From DAOUTY01 sp964453665 (GTDB lineage: Bacteria > Chloroflexota > Dehalococcoidia > SZUA-161), in NCBI GenBank assembly GCA_964453665.1, contig CAYVQT010000062.1, forward strand, positions 1 to 17,024: a DNA stretch of 17,024 nt, in the 5' to 3' direction. Positions 6,989-16,272 of this stretch are shown one piece after another. The notes under the pieces were generated by a model. It worked only from the letters and a program-made list of their open reading frames with translations. It did not search any database and had not been told where the DNA came from. Position numbers and translations under genes: made by a program. The number at the start of each line of letters is the position of its first letter. The stretch's first letter is position 1.

Positions 6989-7174
6989 CGTAGGGTGTGT
7001 GAAACGTAGTGAAACCCACCATTTTAGCTACGGGTAGGTTGGAGCAGATGCTCCAACCAGGCCTAGAGCGGATGCTCTAGGCTACCCCGTGCTTCCCCCG
7101 CGCGCGGTTGATTTTATCATTCCACTGATTTGTTCGAAATTGGTGGGTTACGTTATCACTTTACCCACCCTACG
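6989..7174. repeat. MITE-like element with inverted ends and nested hairpins
   Basis: The left end, CGTAGGGTGTGTGAAAC... (6989-7021), and the right end (7141-7174, complement CGTAGGGTGGGTAAAG...) are imperfect inverted repeats of about 33 bp that both finish in AACCCACCA. Inside, GGGTAG (7032-7037) and CTACCC (7082-7087) close two hairpins: GGTTGGAGC/GCTCCAACC (7037-7045, 7050-7058) and GCCTAGAGC/GCTCTAGGC (7061-7069, 7074-7082). There is no reading frame for a transposase. The element begins 25 nt upstream of the proposed lgt start codon. Confidence 0.6.
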
Positions 7175-7272
7175 TTAGCTACTATATTATAAGCCAGATT
7201 CACCCTCTCACACAACACGCTCAATAGGCCCTACCGCAGTGGGGTGAATTACAGAGATAACACTCGCACCTG

Positions 7273-7301
7273 TTGCAATAAACGCTGAGCCGTGATATAC
7301 C
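7273..7301 (+). promoter_or_regulatory. Predicted promoter of the second Fur-family gene
   Basis: TTGCAA (7273-7278), a 17-nt spacer and TATACC (7296-7301) with a TGa extended -10 (7293-7295) lie 30 nt upstream of the ATG at 7332. I see no clear Fur-box dyad over it, in contrast to the zur promoter. Confidence 0.4.
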
Positions 7302-7331
7302 TAAATAGACACAAAACCGGGGAAACAAAAG

Positions 7332-7754
7332 ATGGAAAAAGAGAAAAGTCTTCTTGAAATACTCCGGGGAAAAGGCTACCGCCTTACTCCCCAGCGAATG
7401 ATGGTGCTGGAAGCCATCGAAGCCAGCCGTGATCACATCAGCGCGGAGGAAATACACGGCAAGGCCCGCGCCAAGTATCCCTATATAAACATCTCCACCG
7501 TGTACCGGACTCTGGAGCTACTGAAAGAACAGGGTTTAGTTACCGAGACATATTTAGGCGGGGGAAGGTTCCTGTATCATCCGGCAGGGAAGGCGCAGCA
7601 CCATCACCTGGTGTGCCGCAAATGCGGCAAGGTCAGGGATATCGATGCCTCCGTATTCCAGCAGTTGCAGGACGAACTAAAGTCAAAGTACAGCTTCGAC
7701 GCCGAGTTCGAGCATATCGCGATCTTCGGGACCTGTAAAAGCTGCCAGGCTTGA
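7332..7754 (+). CDS. Fur-family transcriptional regulator (second copy)
   Basis: This 140-residue Fur-family protein has a winged-helix segment (GYRLTPQRMMVLEAI; ISTVYRTLELL), the HHHLVC metal segment at about 90-95, and structural zinc cysteines C95/C98 and C135/C138. It is monocistronic with its own promoter, not adjacent to a transport operon, so its metal and targets cannot be assigned. The RFLYHP segment before the His cluster lacks the Asp expected there in a typical PerR, which argues mildly against a peroxide sensor. Ferric uptake regulator or a second Zur are open possibilities. The ATG is preceded by a weak GGGGAAAC. Confidence 0.85.
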   Translation: MEKEKSLLEILRGKGYRLTPQRMMVLEAIEASRDHISAEEIHGKARAKYPYINISTVYRTLELLKEQGLVTETYLGGGRFLYHPAGKAQHHHLVCRKCGKVRDIDASVFQQLQDELKSKYSFDAEFEHIAIFGTCKSCQA

Positions 7755-7906
7755 TCGGCTCCCTGCTAATTATAAATGCCAATCCTCATAGCGACAGGTT
7801 AACTGACGCAAACCCATCATTCAAGCTAATCGATCATACCTAACATTTGGAGATGAGACCATTTGAAAAGCCCTTTAATCATCGCTCCGAACATAGCATC
7901 TAAACC

Positions 7907-8013
7907 GTTCGCCCTGAGCTTGTCGAAGGGAGCCCCTCGATTAACTCAGGACATGTCTGTCGAAGGGCTGTTCATGGTTCTACACGTAGGGGCGTTTCGC
8001 GAAACGCCCCTAC
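7907..8013. repeat. Dispersed intergenic repeats: GTTCGCCCTGAGC unit and a 28-bp perfect palindrome
   Basis: The spacer between the Fur gene and the PIN remnant contains GTTCGCCCTGAGCTTGTCGA... (7907-7930), with a second CTGTCGAAGGG at 7958-7967. It also holds a perfect palindrome made of GTAGGGGCGTTTCG (7986-7999) and its exact complement (8000-8013). The same outer arms recur at 13756-13783. No gene is evident in 7755-8060. Confidence 0.7.
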
Positions 8014-8060
8014 CGGTGAAAAATCTAGAGTCCTGAATACCGGTTATTAAAAAAATAACA

Positions 8061-8345
8061 TTGTACACCACTTCTTATATTTTGGTTGAAATGGCAGCGC
8101 TGATTCATAGAAGGTTCGGCTCGGAAACATTCAAGACGTTCATGGAATCTATTGACGAGAGCATAGACGTCATATGGATCGACAGGGCTACCCATCATGA
8201 AGCATGGAAGGCTATGAGCCGTAGAACGGAAAAGGATTTAAGTTTGGTGGATTGGATCACATGGGTTGTTGCCCTACGCCCTGGAGCAAAAGTGCTTTAC
8301 TTGGATAAAGACCTTGTTCGAATCGGTCTTCCTGTGTTGCCTTAG
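8061..8345 (+). pseudogene. 5'-truncated PIN-domain (VapC-like) remnant
   Basis: The 94-residue frame starting at a TTG resembles the central and C-terminal parts of VapC-like PIN ribonucleases: LYTTSYILVEMAALIHRRFG, then SLVDWITWVVAL with a conserved Asp, and a terminal LDKDLVRIGLPVLP. The normal first 40-45 residues, with the opening catalytic Asp (usually DTSA or similar), are absent. In-frame codons upstream run only to a TGA at 8034-8036 and do not restore them. The sequence just upstream is a dispersed palindromic repeat, suggesting that repeat activity or deletion removed the 5' part. No antitoxin gene is visible. A short functional protein is unlikely without the first Asp. Confidence 0.6.
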
Positions 8346-8730
8346 CATGCGTTAATCATGCCCCGTTTAAAAATAGCGGTGGCTAACATCGAAAAACGAA
8401 CTCAATTAGCCATCTCCGAAACCAAGTATTTTTGGAACAACAGAGTGTCGATGGTGTTAATGGTCTACGATTTGGTCAGTAGTTAAGTGGTCAGGGAAAA
8501 TGTCAGTCATGAGAGGACTTACGTTGACTACAAAGTAACAGACAAGGTTACCAATCTTGAACGTGGTATTGGAAATCATTAGCGCCAGGAGCGATGACGG
8601 ATAAGAATAGCCTCACCGCAAATTGAAATGGGAAATCCCGGATAGAAATTTGTGGGAGGTTCCTAAATCCGATAATTCGTGTATAATACTCACATAGGCA
8701 TCGATGTATAATTGAAAGGGACATAAGACA
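8346..8730. other. Gene-free spacer upstream of the helicase, with two -10-like hexamers
   Basis: I see no gene, tRNA or clear repeat in this 385-nt stretch, which is more A+T-rich than its surroundings. Two perfect TATAAT hexamers occur at 8682-8687 and 8707-8712, upstream of the helicase start, but neither has a good -35 at the right distance. They are promoter candidates only. Confidence 0.4.
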
Positions 8731-10275
<1,545 letters not shown>

Positions 10276-10508
10276 CCAGCCCGCCGCATCCCTGCAATGC
10301 CCCGGGCTTCAGTTCAGCCGCCATGAATGCCTCGTCATTGAAGAGAGGCTCGATTCTTGGTCTGGCAGTTCTCACAAGTCTAACCATATTGAGAAGAGGC
10401 AAGTAATCCAGTTGCACATCATACCATCGTTAAATATCAAATTCGGAAAATCGCTGTTACTTTATAGCTTGCATGAACAGCGGGCTCCGTATGTTATGTG
10501 GAAAATCC

Positions 10509-12338
10509 ATGAGCAGTGAAAACATCCGCAATGTAGCCATCATAGCGCACGTTGATCATGGCAAGACTACGCTGGTCGATCAGCTTTTACGCCAGAGTGG
10601 CCAGTTTCGTATGGGGGAGCTAGCCGGTGACCTGATCCTTGATTCTAACCCGCTCGAACGTGAGCGCGGAATCACAATTCTGGCTAAAAACTGTGCTATC
10701 GACTATACCGATCGCAAAGGACGGGAACTGCACATAAACATCATTGATACTCCGGGCCACGCGGATTTCAGTGGTGAGGTCGAGCGGGTACTCATGATGG
10801 CTGATGGCGTTCTTCTTCTGGTTGACGCTTTTGAAGGCGTCATGCCACAGACACGTTATGTCCTCTCCAAGGCGCTCTCGCTGGGCCTGAGACCGATCGT
10901 GGTGATCAGCAAGATGGATCGTCCGGATGCCCAGCCAAACGATGTGCTCAACGAGGTTTTTGATTTGTTGGTAGACCTGGGAGCTGATGATCATGCCCTT
11001 GATTTTCCCACCATCTATACATCCGCACGCGATGGATGGGCAGTAGTGAATCCGGACGAGCATAATTCTTCGGATATTCATGATATATTCGATGCGATCA
11101 TCGAATATATCCCTGCTCCACAGCTTGATGCTGATGCGCCTCTACAGGCACTTATAACTACACTTGATTATAACGATTACGTTGGGCGGATCGGCATCGG
11201 TCGGGTGTTCGCTGGGACATTGTATTCCGGGAGAGACATTATCGTAATCGACTGTGAAGGTAACCATTCGAAGCAGAAAATCAACCAACTCTTTCGATTT
11301 GACGGTCTGGGCCGCAGGGAAGTAGACCGTATCGATGTCGGGGATTTATTTGCAGTAGTGGGTCTTGATAAGTTCGATATAGGGGATACCATCGCCGATA
11401 TCGATCACCCGATCCCGCTGTCAACTGTGGACATGGACAAGCCCACCATCCACATGACTTTTCGCATCAACGATGGTCCGTTCAGCGGGCGTGAAGGCAA
11501 ATACGTCACCAGTCGGCAGATACTTGAGCGGCTACGAAAGGAATTGAAGTCCAATGTGGCTCTTCGTTTGGAAGAGAGAGGCGATGAATTCATTGTCTCG
11601 GGCCGGGGGATTCTTCATTTGGGTATTCTCCTGGAGAACATGCGCCGAGAGGGCTACGAACTGACTGTGGGCAAGCCGGAAGTCATTTATCGAGAAAAGG
11701 ATGGTAAGCTGCAGGAACCGCTGGAGTTCCTGGTAGTTGATGTGCCTAACGAAAGCACCGGAGCCGTCATGCAGCTTTTGGGAAACCGGCGAGCCGAGAT
11801 GGCAACCATGGAGACGTCAGATACCCATACTCATATCGAATTCAAAGTGCCTGCCCGCGGACTAATTGGTTTGCGGTCAAAGCTACTGACTGCTACTCAA
11901 GGAGAAGCGATTATGCACCATCGTTTCTTCGAATACGGGGACTTCCGGGGAGAGATTCCCGGCAGAACCAGCGGTGTGATGGTTGCTGCTGGTACGGGCC
12001 AGGTTGCCGCGTATGCCCTTGACCAGCTTGCCGACCGGGGTACCCCATTTGTTGAGCCTGGGGACGCGGTATATGAAGGACAGATCGTTGGGGAACATTG
12101 CAAGGACACCGATCTGGGAGTGAACGTAATTCGGCAGAAAAAGCTCACGAACGTACGCGCTTCAACAAAAGACACTACAATTGTATTGAAAGCCGCCTGG
12201 CGACCGGAACTTGAGACAGCGCTGGAGTATATTGAGAGTGATGAATTAGTGGAACTGACCCCTCGGTCGATACGCTTACGCAAGCGTTTTCTCAAGGAAG
12301 CTGACCGCCGCCGCGCAATGAAGCAAGCTTCTCGTTAA
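10509..12338 (+). CDS. typA: Ribosome-associated translational GTPase TypA/BipA
   Basis: This 609-residue translation-factor GTPase binds the ribosome in place of EF-G/LepA and supports 50S assembly and stress or cold growth. Motifs: G1 AHVDHGKT (13-20), G2 RERGIT (51-56), G3 DTPGH (80-84), G4 SKMD (134-137, normally NKID) and G5 TSARDGWA. The EF-G-like domains III and V and the BipA-specific C-terminal domain (EGEAIMHHRFFEYGDFRGEIPGR region) are complete. I chose the ATG at 10509, giving the family N-terminus MSSENIRNVAIIAH; an ATG at 10473 would add 12 residues atypical for the family. Its ribosome-binding site is weak (GTGGA). Confidence 0.94.
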   Translation: MSSENIRNVAIIAHVDHGKTTLVDQLLRQSGQFRMGELAGDLILDSNPLERERGITILAKNCAIDYTDRKGRELHINIIDTPGHADFSGEVERVLMMADGVLLLVDAFEGVMPQTRYVLSKALSLGLRPIVVISKMDRPDAQPNDVLNEVFDLLVDLGADDHALDFPTIYTSARDGWAVVNPDEHNSSDIHDIFDAIIEYIPAPQLDADAPLQALITTLDYNDYVGRIGIGRVFAGTLYSGRDIIVIDCEGNHSKQKINQLFRFDGLGRREVDRIDVGDLFAVVGLDKFDIGDTIADIDHPIPLSTVDMDKPTIHMTFRINDGPFSGREGKYVTSRQILERLRKELKSNVALRLEERGDEFIVSGRGILHLGILLENMRREGYELTVGKPEVIYREKDGKLQEPLEFLVVDVPNESTGAVMQLLGNRRAEMATMETSDTHTHIEFKVPARGLIGLRSKLLTATQGEAIMHHRFFEYGDFRGEIPGRTSGVMVAAGTGQVAAYALDQLADRGTPFVEPGDAVYEGQIVGEHCKDTDLGVNVIRQKKLTNVRASTKDTTIVLKAAWRPELETALEYIESDELVELTPRSIRLRKRFLKEADRRRAMKQASR

Positions 12339-12404
12339 GATCACCGGCCGTCATTGATTCAGTTTTGGCTAAAACCGAACTTTACCCTATTTCATTAAAG
12401 CCTG

Positions 12405-13547
12405 CTAGCTAATCTTCTTACTAATGAGTTTTCCTATCACATCTTCGAGCTGCCCCATGTCCAGTTCCCGCACCTCAGCCCGCTCCTTCATCCAGTCAGG
12501 CATTGACTGCGGTGGCGGCGTTACCCGGTCGGCTGGCCTGGGCACCAGGCTCAGGGCCTCATCCGCACAGGCCGTGATACAGAGGCCGCACCCGAAACAG
12601 CGCTGCTCATCCACCTTGCAACAGCCGTCTACTACAGACAGCGCATCGAACTGGCAGCGATCGAGGCACAGCTCGCAGCCTGTGCACAGGGCCTCGTCTA
12701 CATGGGCTTGAAACCCCGAAGGTGCCACAGCCCCCATAATGCCGTACTCAGCCACGCCGCGCAGGATTGCACAGCTGCACGTACAGCAGTTGCAGACGTA
12801 GAAAACCCCCCGCTGGGTATTGCCCACGGTGTGAACCAGCCCGGCCTCTTCGGCACGGCGCAGCACACCCAGCGCCTCATCCTCTGTCAGTGCGCGGACG
12901 ACCTCGCTCTCGTCGAAAGTGCCCGGCCGCTTGCTGAAAATCATGCATACGTCCAGGGGATGGTCGCACCCCTCCCCGATAAGCTTCTTCTGCTTCCGGC
13001 ATATGCAGTCCATCACGCCCCACGACTTTGCCTCACCCAGAAGCTTCGAGGCAAGCTCATAGGGCATTACTTCGATGTCTGCCGGCACATTCTGTTCAAC
13101 CGGGATAACCCGTTGAACAGACGGCTGCACGGTTAACAGTCTATGGAACGCCTCCTTGTAGTAGTCCTCGAAAAGCCGGGCGAACTCCTCATCCATATGC
13201 TCCAGTTGCAGCTCGTAGATACCGACCACGAACGGCATCAGGCCGTAGGACGTTTTTTCCCTGCTGTGCTTCTCTCGTATGAGTCCCCGCCCGGCCATGC
13301 CACTGAGAACAACCTCCAGTTCTTGAGTACTATCGCCCGTGCGTTCGGCAATCTCCTCCGGTAGTTCAGGGGTCAGCTTTAACCGCAGTGCCACGGCGGC
13401 TTCTTCAGGCGCGAACAGCTTGGCCAGTATTTTCAGCTCTACGCCGCTTTCAGTAGCAGGGAAGCCATTGGGTATAGTATCTAAACGCTGAGCCAGTCGC
13501 TTGTATACAGGATTCTCCGGACTACCTTTAAGGTTTTGGGCAGTCAA
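12405..13547 (-). CDS. Cys-rich 4Fe-4S dicluster ferredoxin-type protein with winged-helix-like N-terminus
   Basis: The protein of about 380 residues probably moves electrons through several Fe-S clusters. Residues 1-105 look like a helix-turn-helix/winged-helix fold (LPEEIAERTGDSTQELEVVL). A middle region carries C183, C185, C196 and C203 and a second group CNCCTCSC (C254-C261). The C-terminus has two classical ferredoxin motifs, CTGCELCLDRC (C290-C300) and CFGCGLCITAC (C319-C329), for two 4Fe-4S clusters. Numbering is from a GTG at 13553. AGGAGG (13558-13553 on the minus strand) overlaps that GTG, whereas the TTG at 13547 has an ideal 5-nt spacing, so TTG is taken as the start. It is monocistronic and convergent with typA. 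The redox partner is unknown; no signal peptide is seen. Confidence 0.8.
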   Translation of the reverse strand: MTAQNLKGSPENPVYKRLAQRLDTIPNGFPATESGVELKILAKLFAPEEAAVALRLKLTPELPEEIAERTGDSTQELEVVLSGMAGRGLIREKHSREKTSYGLMPFVVGIYELQLEHMDEEFARLFEDYYKEAFHRLLTVQPSVQRVIPVEQNVPADIEVMPYELASKLLGEAKSWGVMDCICRKQKKLIGEGCDHPLDVCMIFSKRPGTFDESEVVRALTEDEALGVLRRAEEAGLVHTVGNTQRGVFYVCNCCTCSCAILRGVAEYGIMGAVAPSGFQAHVDEALCTGCELCLDRCQFDALSVVDGCCKVDEQRCFGCGLCITACADEALSLVPRPADRVTPPPQSMPDWMKERAEVRELDMGQLEDVIGKLISKKIS

Positions 13548-14085
13548 CTTCACCTCCTACTACATAGTTCAGGCAATACGTCTTAAAACATTCTCTACTG
13601 TAAATGATGGCAGGGCCACGCCTCTTTTGTCAACCGGCCCGCCGGGTCCATTCCCGATAACCCTTCCCGCTCCCGGAGATGTTCTTGGGCCTCAAAATTC
13701 TTGTAACTGTTTTGAGTCCTTCGCCGCTTTCCGCGTCTATCGAGGCGCGCCATTAGTAGGGGCGTTCAATTGAACGCCCCTACGTCAATAAACGAGCGTC
13801 CCCTCAATGTCATTCCTGCGGAAGCAGGAATCCATAATAAAAGCAGGGGCACGGCATGCCGTGCCCCTGCTTAGAACCTCGTCCTCGCAACGATATCGAA
13901 CAGCCTTAATCAGCGGATGTTGCAGAATATATAGCCGCAACTTAATAATGCGAGGATTTATTCCCCCTGTGAGGCCTGCTATCGGCTTGAAGTGGCGGGA
14001 TGCCTATCCAATCAATTGGTGGCGCACTGGCTTCGAGCTTCCTCTGCCCCTCAAGCACACCATTCGGTATCATGCTTCTACCGGG
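13548..14085. repeat. Gene-free spacer with two perfect palindromes and an ATTCCTGC hairpin
   Basis: A perfect 28-bp palindrome has GTAGGGGCGTTCAA at 13756-13769 and its complement at 13770-13783. A hairpin ATTCCTGC/GCAGGAAT (13812-13819, 13824-13831, GGAA loop) follows. A second perfect 32-bp palindrome has AAGCAGGGGCACGGCA at 13841-13856 and its complement at 13857-13872. The rest of the spacer shows no convincing gene. The outer arms GTAGGGGCG are shared with the palindrome at 7986-8013. Confidence 0.7.
14009..14030 (+). repeat. Left member of an inverted-repeat pair flanking the GYD gene
   Basis: CAATCA followed by TGGTGGCGCACTGG (14017-14030) recurs in inverted orientation at 14406-14429. 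It lies 56 nt beyond the stop codon of the GYD-domain gene. The 14-bp block is perfect; the CAATCA block is separated from it by 2 nt here and 4 nt in the other copy. Confidence 0.5.
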
Positions 14086-14379
14086 CTAGGGCAGTTTCTT
14101 CACAATATCCGCGAACTCACCTCTTTTGAATGCCTTTAGCGTCAACGTCCTCACGTTGCCGAGCATGCCCAGTGTCATCAACTGAACGAAGGCTGTCTCG
14201 TCATTGGGCCCTTCTGCGATGGCCACGTAGTCGTACTGCCCCATTACTGCATAGAATTCCACCAGCCTACCACCCGCGGCTTCAAGAGACTTGGCCATCA
14301 TTTCGACACGCGCCGGGGCCTCTTTAATGTTCTTGATCCCCTGCTCTGTCAGGTTTATCAGTATAATATAGGTCTGCAT
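14086..14379 (-). CDS. GYD-domain (AsnC-like ferredoxin fold) small protein
   Basis: This 97-residue protein matches the GYD domain family: an opening beta strand YIILINLTEQGIKNIKEAPAR, then AGGRLVEFYAVMGQYDYVAIAEGP with the GxYD signature, and a terminal NVRTLTLKAF strand. The fold is a dimeric alpha-beta barrel like the Lrp/AsnC effector domain; the biochemical role is unknown, with small-molecule binding a common guess. GGGAGGTGG on the minus strand just upstream of the ATG is a strong ribosome-binding site, suggesting good expression. The gene stands alone between two inverted repeats. Confidence 0.85.
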   Translation of the reverse strand: MQTYIILINLTEQGIKNIKEAPARVEMMAKSLEAAGGRLVEFYAVMGQYDYVAIAEGPNDETAFVQLMTLGMLGNVRTLTLKAFKRGEFADIVKKLP

Positions 14380-14405
14380 AGCTCCACCTCCCTTAATGTA
14401 TAAGA

Positions 14406-14429
14406 CCAGTGCGCCACCACTGATGATTG
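14406..14429 (-). repeat. Right member of the inverted-repeat pair flanking the GYD gene
   Basis: CCAGTGCGCCACCA (14406-14419) is the exact complement of 14017-14030, and TGATTG (14424-14429) complements CAATCA of the left copy. It lies 26 nt upstream of the GYD start codon, so it could contain or affect the promoter region. Confidence 0.5.
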
Positions 14430-14468
14430 TCCCCGGTTTTGAATATATCTCTTAGCTTCAAAAAAGCG

Positions 14469-15902
14469 CTATGCCGAAACCGGTGGCCGCAGCTTAGCCC
14501 AGGGTCGTGCTTCCTCCAACTGCGCCGCGAGACGAAACAGGGTTGCCTCGTCTCCAAAACGCCCCATGAAGTGTGTGCCTATGGGAAGGCCGTCATTATT
14601 CCAGAAAAGAGGTACCGACATAGCGGGCTGTCCAGTGAAATTGGCTATAGGCGTAAAAGGACAGAACTCCGCAGAGCGAACGAACCCCTGCAAAGGGTTA
14701 TCAGGCGGGGAGTCGAAGCTGCCCAGCGGCACAGGCGGCTCGGTCAGCGTTGGAGTCAGCCATAAATCGTAGTCAACCAAGAAACGCCCTATGTCACGTG
14801 CTACCCTCTGCAACAAAGCAACCGCGATCAGGTAGTCGGATGCGCTGTGCCGGCAGCCATTTTCATACAGCGCCCAGGTAAGAATTTCAAACTGGTCGGG
14901 TGTGGCGTTACGGCCCGACAGCAAAGCCATGCCATCTACACCCATGGCACAACCCGACTCCCACACGGTCATGAATGGCTGCAACACCATCTCCGCAGAA
15001 ACATCCGGAGCCGCTTCCTCCACTTCGTGACCAATATCGGAACACAGAGCAGCCGCGTCGCGCACCGCCCTGACGCAGTCAGCGTGCACCGCCGCACCGG
15101 TGGGTGCCTCCACACTAAAGGCGATGCGCAGCCGCCCGGTATCGGCTCCGACCTCTCTAAGGAACGGGCGTGCCGGCGGCGGCGCCCAGTACGGGTCGCC
15201 TATATCAGGGCCGGCCGTGGCATCCAGCAGGGCCGCGCTGTCACGCACCGAGCGCGTGAGCGCATGATCGATTGCGAGCCCTCCTATAATATCGCCATAA
15301 TCCGGGCCGGCAGGGGTGCGGGCTCTGGTTGGCTTCAGGCCAAATAGTCCACAGCACGAAGAAGGAATACGGATTGAGCCTCCGCCGTCATTGCCGTGTG
15401 CCGCAGCCACCATTCCAGAAGCCACAGCAGCAGCCGAGCCCCCGCTGGAGCCCCCGGCAGTTCGGCCCGTATCCCAGGGGTTGCGAGTAGGTCCGAACAA
15501 TTGTGGCTCCGTGGTAGGGACAAGGCCAAACTCCGGCGTATTAGTCTTCCCCAGGATAATAAGTCCAGCCCTCTTATACCGTTTCACCAGCTCACTATCG
15601 TGATCAGGCACATGGTCACGCAGGAAGACCGAGCCCGACGTCATCCGCACTCCCCCATAGGAAGCAAATATGTCCTTGAGCAGAAATGGCACGCCGGTAA
15701 AAGGCCCATCAGGCAGTTCTCCCCTGGCCACTGTCTGCGCCTCTTCATACATCGGCGTGACAACCGCGTTTATGGCAGGATTCAGGCGTTCAATCCGCTC
15801 CATGGCCGCGTCCACCAGCTCGATCGGCTTGACTTCCTTCCGGCGCACAAGCTCAGCTTGAGCGGTAGCATCAAGGTCTACGAATGGGTCCTTTGTCGCC
15901 AT
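14469..15902 (-). CDS. Amidase-signature family hydrolase
   Basis: This 477-residue, cytosolic-looking enzyme hydrolyses an amide bond through the Ser-cisSer-Lys triad of the amidase signature family. K76 (LLKDIF), S152 (TAGGSSGGS) and S176 (GGGSIRIP) have the spacing found in the family. The C-terminal part (TPTLTEPPVPLG; FTPIANFTGQPAMSVPL) is closer to stand-alone amidases such as the 6-aminohexanoate cyclic-dimer hydrolase type than to GatA, and no gatB or gatC neighbour exists. GAGGAGGT upstream of the ATG is an excellent ribosome-binding site. The substrate is unknown. Of note, FmdB proteins, present at the window start, were first linked with amidase genes, but these loci are far apart. 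Confidence 0.9.
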   Translation of the reverse strand: MATKDPFVDLDATAQAELVRRKEVKPIELVDAAMERIERLNPAINAVVTPMYEEAQTVARGELPDGPFTGVPFLLKDIFASYGGVRMTSGSVFLRDHVPDHDSELVKRYKRAGLIILGKTNTPEFGLVPTTEPQLFGPTRNPWDTGRTAGGSSGGSAAAVASGMVAAAHGNDGGGSIRIPSSCCGLFGLKPTRARTPAGPDYGDIIGGLAIDHALTRSVRDSAALLDATAGPDIGDPYWAPPPARPFLREVGADTGRLRIAFSVEAPTGAAVHADCVRAVRDAAALCSDIGHEVEEAAPDVSAEMVLQPFMTVWESGCAMGVDGMALLSGRNATPDQFEILTWALYENGCRHSASDYLIAVALLQRVARDIGRFLVDYDLWLTPTLTEPPVPLGSFDSPPDNPLQGFVRSAEFCPFTPIANFTGQPAMSVPLFWNNDGLPIGTHFMGRFGDEATLFRLAAQLEEARPWAKLRPPVSA

Positions 15903-16016
15903 GCTTATTACCTCCTCTAAACTTAAAACGCCAGTGTTAAATTGAGCACATACTAGACCAGCAACAGTTCAGTATGTTTCTACTGAAAAGTGCATACGGC
16001 ACCACTTGATCTCCCG

Positions 16017-16040
16017 TAATAAAAAGGCGCATCAGGCGCC
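16017..16040 (-). terminator. Rho-independent terminator, minus strand
   Basis: On the minus strand, GGCGC (16040-16036) pairs with GCGCC (16030-16026) across a 5-nt loop and is followed by TTTTTATTA. It probably ends the transcript of the membrane-protein gene at 16273-16908, which would leave a 3' untranslated region of about 230 nt. It also insulates the amidase gene downstream. Confidence 0.55.
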
Positions 16041-16060
16041 CCGTTGATCAAAGAGGACAG

Positions 16061-16189
16061 GACAAAGGCCCATGACTGAGGTCCCTATTACCAGGGAGCG
16101 TTTGATATGGACGGAAATTAGACTATAAGAGGTATAAATCAAGCGGAAACTCCCGTATTTTCCTTATATCACCGCAATGGGCCTTTGTC
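16061..16189. repeat. Region bounded by 13-bp perfect inverted repeats
   Basis: GACAAAGGCCCAT (16061-16073) and ATGGGCCTTTGTC (16177-16189) are exact complements 103 nt apart. Between them is a smaller TCCCT/AGGGA hairpin near 16082-16099. No coding frame is convincing. It lies in the presumed 3' untranslated region of the upstream minus-strand gene, just before the terminator, and could be a structured RNA element or a small non-autonomous mobile element. Confidence 0.5.
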
Positions 16190-16272
16190 AACATGCCGGG
16201 CCACTCTGCCGGAAAAGTGCCCTTTTATTTGATATATGTATCCCGGTTATCTGTTTCTGCGGCTCACCCCGG

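Noticed and set aside
12358..12379. GTTTT-GGCT-AAAAC hairpin between the convergent typA and Fe-S genes as a bidirectional terminator
   Set aside because: The stem is short, A+T-rich and interrupted by a mismatch, and no T-tract follows on either strand.
13807..14139. Plus-strand 110-residue frame across the palindromic spacer
   Set aside because: It is translated from dispersed repeats and overlaps the end of the GYD gene on the other strand.
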